From positions 1 through 64,000 of the forward strand of contig JAITGA010000023.1 of NCBI GenBank assembly GCA_031280955.1: a DNA stretch of 64,000 nt. Reading direction: 5' to 3'. The number at the start of each line of letters is the position of its first letter. Position 1 is the stretch's first letter. Of this stretch, positions 33,759 through 43,389 are shown one piece after another. The translations under genes were made by a program, and so were the position numbers. This DNA is from Lachnospiraceae bacterium (lineage in GTDB: Bacteria; Bacillota; Clostridia; Lachnospirales; Lachnospiraceae). Under the pieces are notes generated by a model. The model was not told the DNA's origin. It did not search any database and saw only the letters and a program-made list of their open reading frames with translations.

Positions 33759-35702
33759 TTGCGGTTTATCGGTGGCAAGAGTCAGCTTTTGACTCATATT
33801 GATACAGTAATACGGGAAAATTCCTCAGGAAGCGAGAGGGTATTTTGTGATATTTTTGCGGGAACTGGTAGTGTCGCCCGTTATTTTAAACCACGCTATG
33901 AAATTCACACCAATGATATTTTACACTTCTCATATGTCCTTCAAAAAGCCACTATTGAGTATAACCAAAAACCATCATTTCATGGTTTGGCAGGCATTGA
34001 TATCTATAATCCTTTACGCTTTTTAGAAGAAGTAAGGACTGATATAGATGAACAAAATTATACCGACTTATTTATCACACAAAATTATTCACCAAATGAT
34101 AAATGCAAGCGTATGTATCTTTCCCATAAAAATGCGCTTCGCATTGATTTTATTCGCAATACTGTTGAAGCATGGAAGCAAAGCAAACTCATTAGTGATA
34201 ATGAATACTACTATCTTCTTGCTGCGTTGATTGAAGGTGTTCCTTATGTTTCAAACATAACCGGAACTTATGGTGCATATTTAAAAGAGTGGGATAAACG
34301 AGCACTAAAGGATTTTGAGATGGTAAGGTTAGAGATTTATGATAATACTCAAAAAAACAAATGCTACAATATGGACGCAAATAAACTAATCCGTGAGTTG
34401 GAAGGCGATATCTTGTATCTAGATCCTCCTTATAATGGAAGACAGTATGTTCCCAATTATCATTTACTAGAAACCATCTCCAGATATGATAGTCCGCCAA
34501 TCAAAGGTATTACAGGAGTTCGTCCATATGATGATGAAAAATCTGCATATTGTTCTAAGAGTGATGTTTTAGATGTATTCGAGGACTTAATAGACAAAGC
34601 AAACTTTAAGAGCATAATACTTAGTTACAACAATAACGGACTCATGACTGCCGCACAAATAGAGGATATTCTAAAAAAACACGGTATCAAAAGTAGTTAT
34701 AAACGATATGACATTCCTTATCGTAAATACAAAAGTAAGATTGTAAAGGGAGACCATGATTTACAAGAGTATTTATTTTATATCCGTAAAAGAAAGAGTC
34801 GCTCAGTTACTTTCACGATAAAGGCAAATCACTCCGTTACAAGAGAACGAAAAACAAGAAAATACCTTAAAAGCCCGCTCAATTATATTGGCGGCAAATA
34901 TAGACTCCTGCCACAAATCCTCCCTCTTTTTCCGCAAGTCGATGGTACTTTCATAGATTTGTTTGCAGGTGGTTGTAATGTCGGTATAAACATAATTGCT
35001 GATGCCGTAGTTTGTAATGATATCAATACCAAAATTGTCGAAATGTATCAAGTCTTCCAAAAAACCGACACACAAGCAATTATCACACAAATCGAGGATT
35101 CCATTACAAGGTTCAACTTATCAAAAGATAACGAAAGTGGTTTTACAGATTTTCGCAATTACTACAACCTAACCCAAAACCCAATCGATTTGTATACTCT
35201 TTCATGTTACTCATTTAACTACCAGTTTCGCTTTAACAACAATCATGAATATAACAATCCCTTTGGCAGAAACCGTAGTCATTTTTCAGAAAATATGCGG
35301 ACTAATTTGCTTTTGTTTCTTGAGCGTATCAAGAAAATGAACATTGAGTTTTCTGCTTTTGAGTTTACACAAATTGATCTTAACGCACTAACACATAATG
35401 ATATGGTTTATTGTGACCCGCCTTACCTAATTACAACTGGCTCATATAATGACGGCAATAGAGGTTTTAAGGATTGGAAAGAAGAACAGGAAATTAGTCT
35501 ATACCGCCTTTTGGATGAACTACATGACAAAGGAATCCGATTTGCTTTGTCTAATGTTCTGACCCATAAAGATAGAACAAACGAAATCCTATCAGAATGG
35601 GCAAAAAAATATGATGTTACCATCTTGGATTTTGGATACAATAACTCTAGTTACAATACCACGAGAGGAGGAAGCACAGAAGTCTTGGTGACTAATTTCT
35701 GA
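33759..35702 (+). CDS. Two-headed DNA adenine methyltransferase, M.FokI-like
   Basis: Two D12-class N6-adenine methyltransferase domains in one chain. Domain 1: RFIGGKSQLL at the start, SAM motif DIFAGTGS, catalytic DPPY near residue 222. Domain 2 (from about 365): LNYIGGKYRLL, IDLFAGG, DPPY near residue 553. M.FokI has this layout because its asymmetric site GGATG needs separate methylation of each strand. The FokI-like endonuclease gene follows 13 nt downstream. Start choice: TTG at 33759 has AAAGAGGTG six nt upstream and fits domain 1; the frame extends to TTG 33693, and ATG 33732 is another option. AT-rich, presumably acquired. Confidence 0.85.
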   Translation: MRFIGGKSQLLTHIDTVIRENSSGSERVFCDIFAGTGSVARYFKPRYEIHTNDILHFSYVLQKATIEYNQKPSFHGLAGIDIYNPLRFLEEVRTDIDEQNYTDLFITQNYSPNDKCKRMYLSHKNALRIDFIRNTVEAWKQSKLISDNEYYYLLAALIEGVPYVSNITGTYGAYLKEWDKRALKDFEMVRLEIYDNTQKNKCYNMDANKLIRELEGDILYLDPPYNGRQYVPNYHLLETISRYDSPPIKGITGVRPYDDEKSAYCSKSDVLDVFEDLIDKANFKSIILSYNNNGLMTAAQIEDILKKHGIKSSYKRYDIPYRKYKSKIVKGDHDLQEYLFYIRKRKSRSVTFTIKANHSVTRERKTRKYLKSPLNYIGGKYRLLPQILPLFPQVDGTFIDLFAGGCNVGINIIADAVVCNDINTKIVEMYQVFQKTDTQAIITQIEDSITRFNLSKDNESGFTDFRNYYNLTQNPIDLYTLSCYSFNYQFRFNNNHEYNNPFGRNRSHFSENMRTNLLLFLERIKKMNIEFSAFEFTQIDLNALTHNDMVYCDPPYLITTGSYNDGNRGFKDWKEEQEISLYRLLDELHDKGIRFALSNVLTHKDRTNEILSEWAKKYDVTILDFGYNNSSYNTTRGGSTEVLVTNF

Positions 35703-35715
35703 TGCTCAAAGCTGT

Positions 35716-37480
35716 ATGATTTTAATTCTACCAACGCAAATCCGAAAGTTCCGCACTCTGGGTTGGGTTCAAAACCCTAGTGATTTTCGCAGTTTATGTA
35801 ATGTTGTGGCAATTTTTGACAAGAACTCGAGTGTTCACAATGAACTGATAGAGAAAATAATTCCCGAAAAAGTTCTGATAAAAGATGGTCAATTGGCTTT
35901 GCTTCTGGCATTAAAGTCTGATCCACTAAAGGTAAAATACTCACACTTAGTGGGTTCTTCTTTTACACCACGTTCTAAAGCACGGTGTAATGCTATTGTA
36001 CAAGCGTGCGTAAAGGGGCAAGGTAAAAAAGGGTTTATAGATGATTGGTCCGCAGATGGGTTTATTCGTTGGGCGCACTGCTTTGGTTTTATAAAATATG
36101 ACCAGTTTTCTGATACATTTGAAATAACGAAAAATGGATTAGCATTATCCGAGGCATATGTCGGCAATAAGGAAATAAACAATGATGAAAAAAATTACTA
36201 ATCAATGCTATTCTTGCTTATCCTCCAGCAATACGTATCTTAACGTTGCTTGCCTCTGACAGTGCACACCTTACTAAGTTTGAAATCGGAAAGCAGTTAG
36301 GCTTTACTGGAGAAGTAGGCTTTACCAGTATGCCGCAAACAACTCTAGTTCGAGCTATTGCCAATACTAAAAATACCGTAGAAAAAGCCAAAATGAAAAC
36401 AGACTGGGAGGGTTCCTCTGATAAATATGCACGCATGATATCAAAATGGTTGATTAAACTAGGATTGTTAGAAAGGATTCCTAAAGAAATTACTGTATGT
36501 TTCGGTGGCAAAACCTACACTAGCAAAATCAATCATGCATTTATGATAACTGCACAAGGACTAACAGCATTAAATAGAGCACTAGGCAAAAGTAAACATA
36601 CACGTATTCCTAAAAACGTGTTTTATGAAATGCTTGCCACAAAAGGCATAGACCGTGAATATCTTCGTACAAGACGAGCATTAATTCTTAACTATTTATA
36701 TGCCAAAAAAAGTGCTACCGCTTGGGATATCCTACGTTGTCCAATAATGGCAAAACACAATATCGATACCACTTTATGCTCAATACATGATGATGTAAAA
36801 GGATTAATCAACATGGGGTTGGATATAGAAATAAGTGGTGATAACTATAAATGGAGAGACCAAATAAATGAGTTCATCATACCAATACCGATATCAACAA
36901 AAAATCTGACATGGAGTTCCTAAAAGAAGAACTCCGCCATCAGATTTCTCACCTTTCTCATGAGTATTTGTCATTAGTTGACCTTGCTTACGATAGTTTA
37001 CAAAACAGATTATTTGAAATGAAAACCATTGAGTTGTTAACTGAAGAATGTGAATTTGGTGGATTACACCTTGGTGGTAGCCGAAAACCAGATGGTATAG
37101 TTTATACAACAAATCTCAACAATAATTATGGTATCATTATAGATACAAAAGCCTACGCAAAAGGTTATAGTTTGCCAATTTCGCAAGCAGATGAAATGGA
37201 GCGTTATGTGAGAGAAAATCTTGTTCGTGATGAAAAAACCAATCCTTCTAAATGGTGGGTGAATTTTAGCAAGGATATTTCCGAATTTTACTTTCTCTTT
37301 ATATCAGGACATTTCACAGGAAACTATAAGAACCAAATCAAAAGGCTGTCTATCAGTTCTTCCACGAAAGGTAATGCTGTGGAAATCAGTAATTTATTAT
37401 TATATGCTGACAAGTTGATTAGCAAGGAATACGGATATGAAGATATAAAGACGAAACTATTTGAAACAGATGAGTTTTAG
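35716..37480 (+). pseudogene. FokI-like type IIS restriction endonuclease, interrupted by two -1 shifts
   Basis: Three consecutive frames together match FokI from end to end. Segment 1 (35716-36201) has GWVQNPSDF and DGFIRWAHCFGF (recognition subdomain D1). Segment 2 (continuing to 36923) has DWEGSSDKYARM and EYLRTRRALIL (D2/D3). Segment 3 (to 37480) has the nuclease domain: GSRKPDG, IIDTKAYAKG (the PD-D-TK catalytic residues) and QADEMERYV with the dimer-interface Asp and Arg. The frame changes by -1 at A7 (36188-36194) and again at A6 (36899-36904). Restoring one A at each gives 588 residues, close to FokI. Mutation, slippage or sequencing error are all possible. Confidence 0.88.
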
Positions 37481-37604
37481 TGTAATGATATCAAATGCCT
37501 ATCACTTCAAGTACACCGCCATTACACTTGATGCAATAACATGACTACTAGCGCAACATAGTTTTACTAGTAGCCATTCTTACATACCCTAATCTCCACC
37601 TCTC

Positions 37605-38969
37605 CTACGCCATCGTTGCGCCGCACTCGGAACAAAACTTCCCTGCTTCTGCTTTTGCGCCGCACTCAGTACAAAAACGAGCGGTAGAAGCAGTAGGAGC
37701 AGGAGCGGCTGCCCCGCAATCAGCACAAAACTTTCCTGCTATCGGTTGCCCACAAGCACATGTTACCCCCGTAGCAGCTGCCGCAGGCTGACCTACCATC
37801 GGTTGCGGTTGACCTGCCATCGGCTGCGGCTGACCTGCCATTGGCTGACCCATCATCGCCGCCCCCATTGGTTGTGTCTGACCTGCCATCGGCTGTCCCA
37901 TCATTGGCTGACCTGCCATCGGTTGACCCATCATCGGTTGTCCCATCATTGGTTGACCCATCATCGGCTGACCCATCATTGGCTGACCAGCCATACCCGA
38001 TCCCATGATATTGTTCATCATTCCCAGACCAAGGAAGCCGACACCCAGACCCGCTTCATTGCTACCCACAGCCCGCTTCGTATCTTCAACCCTTGCGTGT
38101 TGCATATTCTGATACGATCTCGACTCCATCAATTTTTCATATTCACGAATAGCATCATGGCTCTCTTTCTCTAGTTTCACACTCTCGATCGTCAATTTGC
38201 CGATTTTTATACCACGTTCTTCAAAGGTCATTTCAAAGTCACTGGTCTTCATCATATCTCCGATATTTTTTGCCCTTGACATTATATCTGATGGCAGTAT
38301 TGGCGGTATCATTATCCCATTTTCATCATATCTGATACCCATTATCGTATTGAGCATTTGCTGAAACATTTCGCACACCTCAGTCCGCATTTGATCAACT
38401 AGGATATCCTTGAAGTACATATTAGCTGTACCACCGATTCTTTGCATGAACACAGCAGGTTCGGTAATCGAAAAAGTATAATTCCCCGATCCTTTAAGGT
38501 CAATCATCAATGGTAATGCTTCGCCTGTGAACTCGTTGATTTTTCTGTGTCCCCATGAACCACAGGTAATCGGATCAACGGTCACATATTTGTTATCAGT
38601 AATTTCCGTGGAGTTGATGTAATAAATAGCTTGGTCTTGGAAAGTAGCTCCGCCGAACGCAAAGCGCCGCCACATTTCCTTAAACATTCCCCCGAAGTCG
38701 CCGGCAAAAAAAGCCGGTGAGGCGTCTGAGTTCCATTCATACGCTCCCGGTTCGGCGCAGGCATCGACCACGACCCCGTTATCAACCAATACCGCCAGTT
38801 GTCCCAGATTCACTATGATTATGCTGCCATTGCGGATAATACCGTTGGGACTGGTCTTTTTGACCATTAGTAATTCATTACCCATATCCTCACAGTTGAT
38901 GGCAGTCTGGAACTGGTCTTTTAGCGTTCCTTTAATACTGCCCTTTGCAATTTCTATCAATCCTCCCAT
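37605..38969 (-). CDS. SPFH-domain (YdjI-like) protein with C-terminal zinc ribbons
   Basis: 454 residues: an N-terminal YdjI-type SPFH/band-7 region (about 1-290), a Met/Gly/Gln/Pro tract with repeated GQPMM units (about 330-395), and two CxxC zinc ribbons at the C-terminus (CACGQPIAGKFCADCG; FCTECGAKAEAGKFCSECG). In Bacillus subtilis, YdjI is an SPFH scaffold that helps place PspA at stressed membranes together with YdjG and YdjH. ATG at 38969 follows AAGGGG. It is the last of nine consecutive zinc-ribbon genes; no pspA is in the window. Confidence 0.85.
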   Translation of the reverse strand: MGGLIEIAKGSIKGTLKDQFQTAINCEDMGNELLMVKKTSPNGIIRNGSIIIVNLGQLAVLVDNGVVVDACAEPGAYEWNSDASPAFFAGDFGGMFKEMWRRFAFGGATFQDQAIYYINSTEITDNKYVTVDPITCGSWGHRKINEFTGEALPLMIDLKGSGNYTFSITEPAVFMQRIGGTANMYFKDILVDQMRTEVCEMFQQMLNTIMGIRYDENGIMIPPILPSDIMSRAKNIGDMMKTSDFEMTFEERGIKIGKLTIESVKLEKESHDAIREYEKLMESRSYQNMQHARVEDTKRAVGSNEAGLGVGFLGLGMMNNIMGSGMAGQPMMGQPMMGQPMMGQPMMGQPMAGQPMMGQPMAGQTQPMGAAMMGQPMAGQPQPMAGQPQPMVGQPAAAATGVTCACGQPIAGKFCADCGAAAPAPTASTARFCTECGAKAEAGKFCSECGATMA

Positions 38970-39094
38970 TGGTATTCCCCTTTCTGCTTGGCTTTTACAT
39001 GTTTATGCTTACTTCGCTTCCGGATGAAAAGTCTATTCGCCATTTTTTCTTACCGGAATAACTAATTTGCTTCTGCGGTGAAATGTTACACCAC

Positions 39095-40345
39095 TCACGA
39101 ACGAATCTGGAACTGCTTCATCTCTACGATGGCTTTCGTGCCGTCGTCCTGATACTTAGCCTCAAAACGCTTGTCAGGTGTAATGCTTATCTTACATGGA
39201 TAAAACATCCCTCCCATATCACGGTCACATGCTGTTATCATGGTAAAGATAGACTCCTTGTTGATTAACTCCTGTGCCTTCGCCATGCGGTGTTGATGGT
39301 CAAAGAAAAGGACATTTACCTGATCATTGACTCGTGATGTAATCTTAGCAGGATAATAACTACCATCATCCGGCCATAGCGCGAACACATAAAGCGATTG
39401 GTTGTCCCAAGGCACGGCGACTCCGGTATTATTATCTACATCAAAACCCTCCGCCGGCATGAATGAGGCAATCAGCTCGTCCGCTGTCTCTGTCATCGTC
39501 AAGTTCACCTTGTCTTCCAAGAACTCAAAGGAATCTTGTGCAAATATCGTTGGTACGCCGGGAATCGGCTTCGCTTTCGTCATTCGTTCAACTGCCAGAT
39601 TCCAACCGGCGGGCAAAGTACCGTCACGTTTGGCGGCAGCAATCGCATCATCGAGGACATTGAACTTGTCCGGAAAACCTTTTGCATCAGCAATCACATA
39701 TGCACGGGTAAATGATGGGTCATAACGATGTCCATAAGGATTGCGCGGGTCAGCATCGCTAAGACTCGGACTATAGCTTCTTTCTTTGTTCGGTACATAT
39801 GTAAGCCCGGGAATATATTTGCCTGTTATTTCCTGTAACTTCTTGAAGCTTTTCCCCGGAAGGTCCAAAATAATCAATCTGTTATCATATAGGTAAAAAT
39901 AGACCTCTGCACCCAAGGTTTTTTCATAAAATATCGAATGGATATCCCTGTATGTCATCCGATCCTTGATTAGCTCTTTGTCAAGGTCATTGAGGCTAAG
40001 CCGATCCCATTTTAACTTATCATTTTCGATGGGATCATAGTCATAAAAGAACATCGCCTTATCGGTGAAAACGAGATACCCGGACTTCTCGTTTGCGAAT
40101 GAACTGACTCCACTTTCAGCATTGACGGCATCAATAATCGTGGTGTCGATGTCTCCGTATGACCTACTCGTTGTTGGCGGCGGTGGAGATTGTGCCGCTG
40201 GCGGTGGTGATGAAAACGGGGATACCGCTACCGTTGGCATTGGTGATGGCGGCACAGAAGCTGCATTTTCCGGCTTCGCCGCTCCGCACGAAGTACAAAA
40301 TCTCCCGAAGTCGGGAAGTGTCTTACCGCATGAAGTACAAAACAT
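39095..40345 (-). CDS. Zinc-ribbon protein with possible Tudor-like repeats
   Basis: 416 residues. Two CxxC pairs at the N-terminus (FCTSCGKTLPDFGRFCTSCG), a Pro/Ser-rich linker (about 28-62), a PH-like region (about 65-190, GYLVFTDKAMFFYDY), and a C-terminal half with FALWPDDGSYYPAKITSR and GGMFYPCKI segments resembling Tudor/agenet strands; that likeness is only by eye. No signal peptide or membrane helix. ATG at 40345 follows AAGGAGG. It lies between the SPFH and Tim44-like genes. No function can be assigned. Confidence 0.7.
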   Translation of the reverse strand: MFCTSCGKTLPDFGRFCTSCGAAKPENAASVPPSPMPTVAVSPFSSPPPAAQSPPPPTTSRSYGDIDTTIIDAVNAESGVSSFANEKSGYLVFTDKAMFFYDYDPIENDKLKWDRLSLNDLDKELIKDRMTYRDIHSIFYEKTLGAEVYFYLYDNRLIILDLPGKSFKKLQEITGKYIPGLTYVPNKERSYSPSLSDADPRNPYGHRYDPSFTRAYVIADAKGFPDKFNVLDDAIAAAKRDGTLPAGWNLAVERMTKAKPIPGVPTIFAQDSFEFLEDKVNLTMTETADELIASFMPAEGFDVDNNTGVAVPWDNQSLYVFALWPDDGSYYPAKITSRVNDQVNVLFFDHQHRMAKAQELINKESIFTMITACDRDMGGMFYPCKISITPDKRFEAKYQDDGTKAIVEMKQFQIRS

Positions 40346-40449
40346 AAAACCTCCTTTGTTACGATGTTAGTAAATAGGGTTGAGTACTCGAACTTCACCC
40401 TATCAGGTTACGTTCTCGTGCGAGTAAACATACTACTTCTAAAAACCAC

Positions 40450-40485
40450 GGATTGCTTCGCGCTACGCACTCGTGCAAGCACGAA
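40450..40485. repeat. Partial copy of a dispersed GGATTGCYTCGC repeat
   Basis: GGATTGCTTCGCGCTACGCA at 40450-40469, then a CGTGCAAGCACG palindrome-like stretch. It resembles the element at 61799-61845 and lies in the 167-bp gap between two zinc-ribbon genes, which otherwise holds nothing recognised. Confidence 0.45.
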
Positions 40486-40512
40486 AACCACATGACTGTA
40501 TGACCCTGGTTT

Positions 40513-41862
40513 TCATAGTATCATACTCCCGTCCACACGTCCGAATATCCAGTCAAATTGCGCCAAATCGTGTTCCGTGCCGCAGTATTTGCATTTCCCG
40601 GTGGCGGTCAAGTTGACGACTTTGTCACATCTTTGGCAACGCATCCCCTCACCAATCGGTTTGACCCCTGACTTCACCGCTTCATCACGGCACATCTGGC
40701 AGTTAAGCTTCCTTTCCACAACATGGGCAATCCTGTTGCTATCAAGTATTATCAAGCGATAATTGAGTGACATCGGAATATAAAGCTTCCCGGCATGTTT
40801 GACGATTGCTTGCCCGACCCCGCTGTCTATCATCTGTGCCGTCAAAACTGTGTTCCCGCTGGTATTAAAGTTCTGCATGATTTCTGTGAAAATATGGGGG
40901 TCGATAAACTGCTTGATTTTGTTGGGATTATAGTTCATCGCTCCGAAGAACAGCGAAATCAGATACGCTCTTCGTGCGGCAAATTTTACCACGGAAAAGA
41001 GCGGGTCTATTTGTCTCATTTCCCTGAAGCTAACAATGGAAGCCGGTAATTTCACCCCGAAGTAATAAGTCACGAAACCGAACATGAAAAGATATCCAAT
41101 AATGAAAAATGGTACAAATAATGATACTGCCCCTGATGCAAAACCGAGTATCGGTAACGCCACTGTGCCGATTATCGTTGCCATTATTGCTTGATATTCC
41201 TTTTTTTCTTTTCCGGTAAAGTTATAGTCAACGAAAGTAACAGTATTGATGCTCCAACCATAACTGTCGAATGAATGGCGAGCTTGGCAATACTCACATA
41301 CCAATAATCCCCCCTCAGGAACAACTCTTTGCCCGCAACCGAGACAAGCCATTTCTTCATCGGATTCACGAACATCACTACGGACAATTGCCATGATGAT
41401 TTCGGCATTATCAGTTTCTTTAGTATATAGTACTTGATTGGTTACATTGTCGATAAATCTCTCTGTATATTTACAAGGGAAAGTAACACCACACCATGCT
41501 GATTTTCCATCTTGAAAAATATTCGGAGCATCGACATAGCCTGTCATCGTGTATTCGATATCGCGGCGGACACCCGCTCTTGCCAAGCCCTCAATTTCAA
41601 CTTCAGTCAGATGATAAAGCTCATCGGAAACAATACTGTTGAGCCTTTTGACATTCATCGTCTTAATCGCACTTACATATACATCCAGTTTGGAAAAAAA
41701 TTCATTCAAATCAACCTTGTAGGCAGTTTCGGTAATTGCCGGATCAAGTGACATATCCACATCACCACCAGCGATGGAACTAACCATGTTCAACCGCCCA
41801 AACGCATAGAAAACACAAAGTAATGATAGCCCGATACCTACTATTCCCAGCAAAATTCCCAT
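40513..41862 (-). CDS. Membrane protein with Tim44-like domain and zinc ribbons
   Basis: About 449 residues: an N-terminal membrane helix (about 1-22), a Tim44/NTF2-like domain (about 50-165), a zinc ribbon (CLGCGQRV...CEYCQARHSF), two membrane helices (about 225-275), and further CxxC pairs at the C-terminus (CQMCRDE, CQRCDK, CKYCGTEHDL). The combination recalls YdjG-type membrane zinc-ribbon proteins. I chose ATG at 41862, six nt after AGAGGG, over TTG at 41880. It sits in the middle of the zinc-ribbon cluster and may partner the SPFH protein. Confidence 0.75.
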   Translation of the reverse strand: MGILLGIVGIGLSLLCVFYAFGRLNMVSSIAGGDVDMSLDPAITETAYKVDLNEFFSKLDVYVSAIKTMNVKRLNSIVSDELYHLTEVEIEGLARAGVRRDIEYTMTGYVDAPNIFQDGKSAWCGVTFPCKYTERFIDNVTNQVLYTKETDNAEIIMAIVRSDVRESDEEMACLGCGQRVVPEGGLLVCEYCQARHSFDSYGWSINTVTFVDYNFTGKEKKEYQAIMATIIGTVALPILGFASGAVSLFVPFFIIGYLFMFGFVTYYFGVKLPASIVSFREMRQIDPLFSVVKFAARRAYLISLFFGAMNYNPNKIKQFIDPHIFTEIMQNFNTSGNTVLTAQMIDSGVGQAIVKHAGKLYIPMSLNYRLIILDSNRIAHVVERKLNCQMCRDEAVKSGVKPIGEGMRCQRCDKVVNLTATGKCKYCGTEHDLAQFDWIFGRVDGSMIL

Positions 41863-41947
41863 TTTAACCCTCTCTTCCAATTACAAGTTTACTAAATGCA
41901 TTAACCTCTATTCTACTGCTTATAGAGCAAATCCCTTCTTGCTGCCA

Positions 41948-42775
41948 TCATGCCAGTTTTTTGCTTTTTGCCACCAGTGATGTGTAATAAAGAATAGATA
42001 TTATCCAAAGCAAGGCGACCACTGCCGTCATGATGAGTGCCAAGGTCGGGATATTGTGATATGGCGGTTGCAAAACCTCGATTGTGTCCGACATTCTCTT
42101 GATGACCGAGTAGCTGAGCAAGTTGCCTAAGGCGCAAAGGATTAAATTGGCAACCATGTAGCCACGAGCTGCGCCGATGTTTTTTCGCAGAGCTACCAGT
42201 AATGAAAGCATCAGTATCAAAACAACCAAAACTAAGAACATTCCGAGGATAAAATTGAATAACCCGCCAACTGCCTTGAATATTTCGTTGGCAGTATTCC
42301 AGGCACTAAAAGCGGCGGCATTGGTACCGCTGAAATTTTCCAGATTGAATGATTCCCAAAAGCTACCGGCGAAGCCTGTCACCGACCCATCAAGCAACTG
42401 CGGTATCAACTCCCACAATCCCCTTGCAATGCGGGCAAGTAAGACAAATGGCCAAATAAATGCTGTCAACCATGTCAGCAAACCTAGCAAGAATATCATC
42501 CCTGTCCCCTGTACGTGGGGGTGCATTTCCCGGGCGGGAAGCGGGTCGAGGTTTAGCTTTCTGGGACCGCGAGCGGGAGCTTCCTGTTGCCGAATGGGTT
42601 GAGGTGGTGGTGCTTCCTGCTGCCAAGTGGGTTGAGGTGGTGGTGATTCCGGTTGCGGGTACTGTGGCGGCGGGGTATACTGCCCCGCTTGACTCGCTGT
42701 TACACATGGTTTCCCGCAATGAAAGCAAATATTCACGTTATCGGGAAGCTGATTCTGACAATGTGGACATACCAT
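41948..42775 (-). CDS. Zinc-ribbon membrane protein with Pro/Gln-rich linker
   Basis: 275 residues: N-terminal zinc ribbon (CPHCQNQLPDNVNICFHCGK), a Pro/Gln-rich linker (about 28-72), and four hydrophobic segments (roughly 92-115, 165-195, 200-225, 240-265). No family recognised. ATG at 42775 follows AGGAGGT, and a promoter candidate lies at 42813-42842. Confidence 0.72.
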   Translation of the reverse strand: MVCPHCQNQLPDNVNICFHCGKPCVTASQAGQYTPPPQYPQPESPPPQPTWQQEAPPPQPIRQQEAPARGPRKLNLDPLPAREMHPHVQGTGMIFLLGLLTWLTAFIWPFVLLARIARGLWELIPQLLDGSVTGFAGSFWESFNLENFSGTNAAAFSAWNTANEIFKAVGGLFNFILGMFLVLVVLILMLSLLVALRKNIGAARGYMVANLILCALGNLLSYSVIKRMSDTIEVLQPPYHNIPTLALIMTAVVALLWIISILYYTSLVAKSKKLA

Positions 42776-42812
42776 GATATACCTCCTGTACTAATAGTAC
42801 ATAATTTTGCAG

Positions 42813-42842
42813 ATATTATTTATGCTAATGTGGTTTTTACAA
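42813..42842 (-). promoter_or_regulatory. Possible promoter within the zinc-ribbon cluster
   Basis: On the minus strand TTGTAA (42842-42837), 18 nt, TAATAT (42818-42813). A 15-bp palindrome TGTACTA-A-TAGTACA (42787-42801) follows just before the ribosome site and could be an operator or translational hairpin. Confidence 0.4.
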
Positions 42843-42923
42843 ACCTATCTTCACACATACGTTGAATCACAAGTATGTGTTTTTGCAGATACTGCCAACT
42901 TCAATCTTAATACCCGCCCTGCC

Positions 42924-43376
42924 TCAACCGCCGGGATAAAATTGTTGTTGATATTCCCCGCTTTCAGGATAAAACCATGTATACCACATGCCGCTGATAC
43001 CGGTAGCGGGATCATTCCCGGGCATAGCCTTATAGTAATATCCGGTATTGGGGTCAAGCAAAAACCCTTCGGGGATAGACATCTGCTGTGGCTGTGGTTG
43101 CAAGGTTGCCGTCAAGGTCTCGCCGCAGATGTTGCAAAAAAGCGCATCGGCAGGAAGCTGATTACCACAGTTAGGACAAGCAATCGTATTTTCCAAAGCA
43201 GTATCAGCGATTGTCGCCGCCGTATCTTGCGATTCTGCCGTACCTGCGCCGGTCTCTTGGGAAACACCACTATCAGTTTGCGCCGATTCTGTATTGCTTT
43301 GTACTGCCGCAGTCCCGCAATTATCACAAAAGCGCGCCGCTTCACGTAATTCATTTTGACAGTTAGAACATAACAT
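42924..43376 (-). CDS. Small double zinc-ribbon protein with C-terminal GF-DP-G-YY module
   Basis: 150 residues: two zinc ribbons (CSNCQNELREAARFCDNCG; CPNCGNQLPADALFCNICG) separated by a Ser/Thr/Gln-rich linker, then an aromatic module (about 102-150: GFLLDPNTGYYY to YTWFYP) that recurs in the product of 46263-47663. No membrane helix. ATG at 43376 follows AAGGAGGT. Function unknown; the shared module suggests it binds the same partner as the RCC1-repeat protein. Confidence 0.7.
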   Translation of the reverse strand: MLCSNCQNELREAARFCDNCGTAAVQSNTESAQTDSGVSQETGAGTAESQDTAATIADTALENTIACPNCGNQLPADALFCNICGETLTATLQPQPQQMSIPEGFLLDPNTGYYYKAMPGNDPATGISGMWYTWFYPESGEYQQQFYPGG

Positions 43377-43389
43377 CAGATGACCTCCT

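Noticed and set aside
37481..37604. Right attachment site for an island integrated at tRNA-Leu
   Set aside because: No copy of the tRNA 3' end was found; only an unrelated 7-bp inverted repeat (37545-37551 with 37567-37573) is visible, and no integrase is present.
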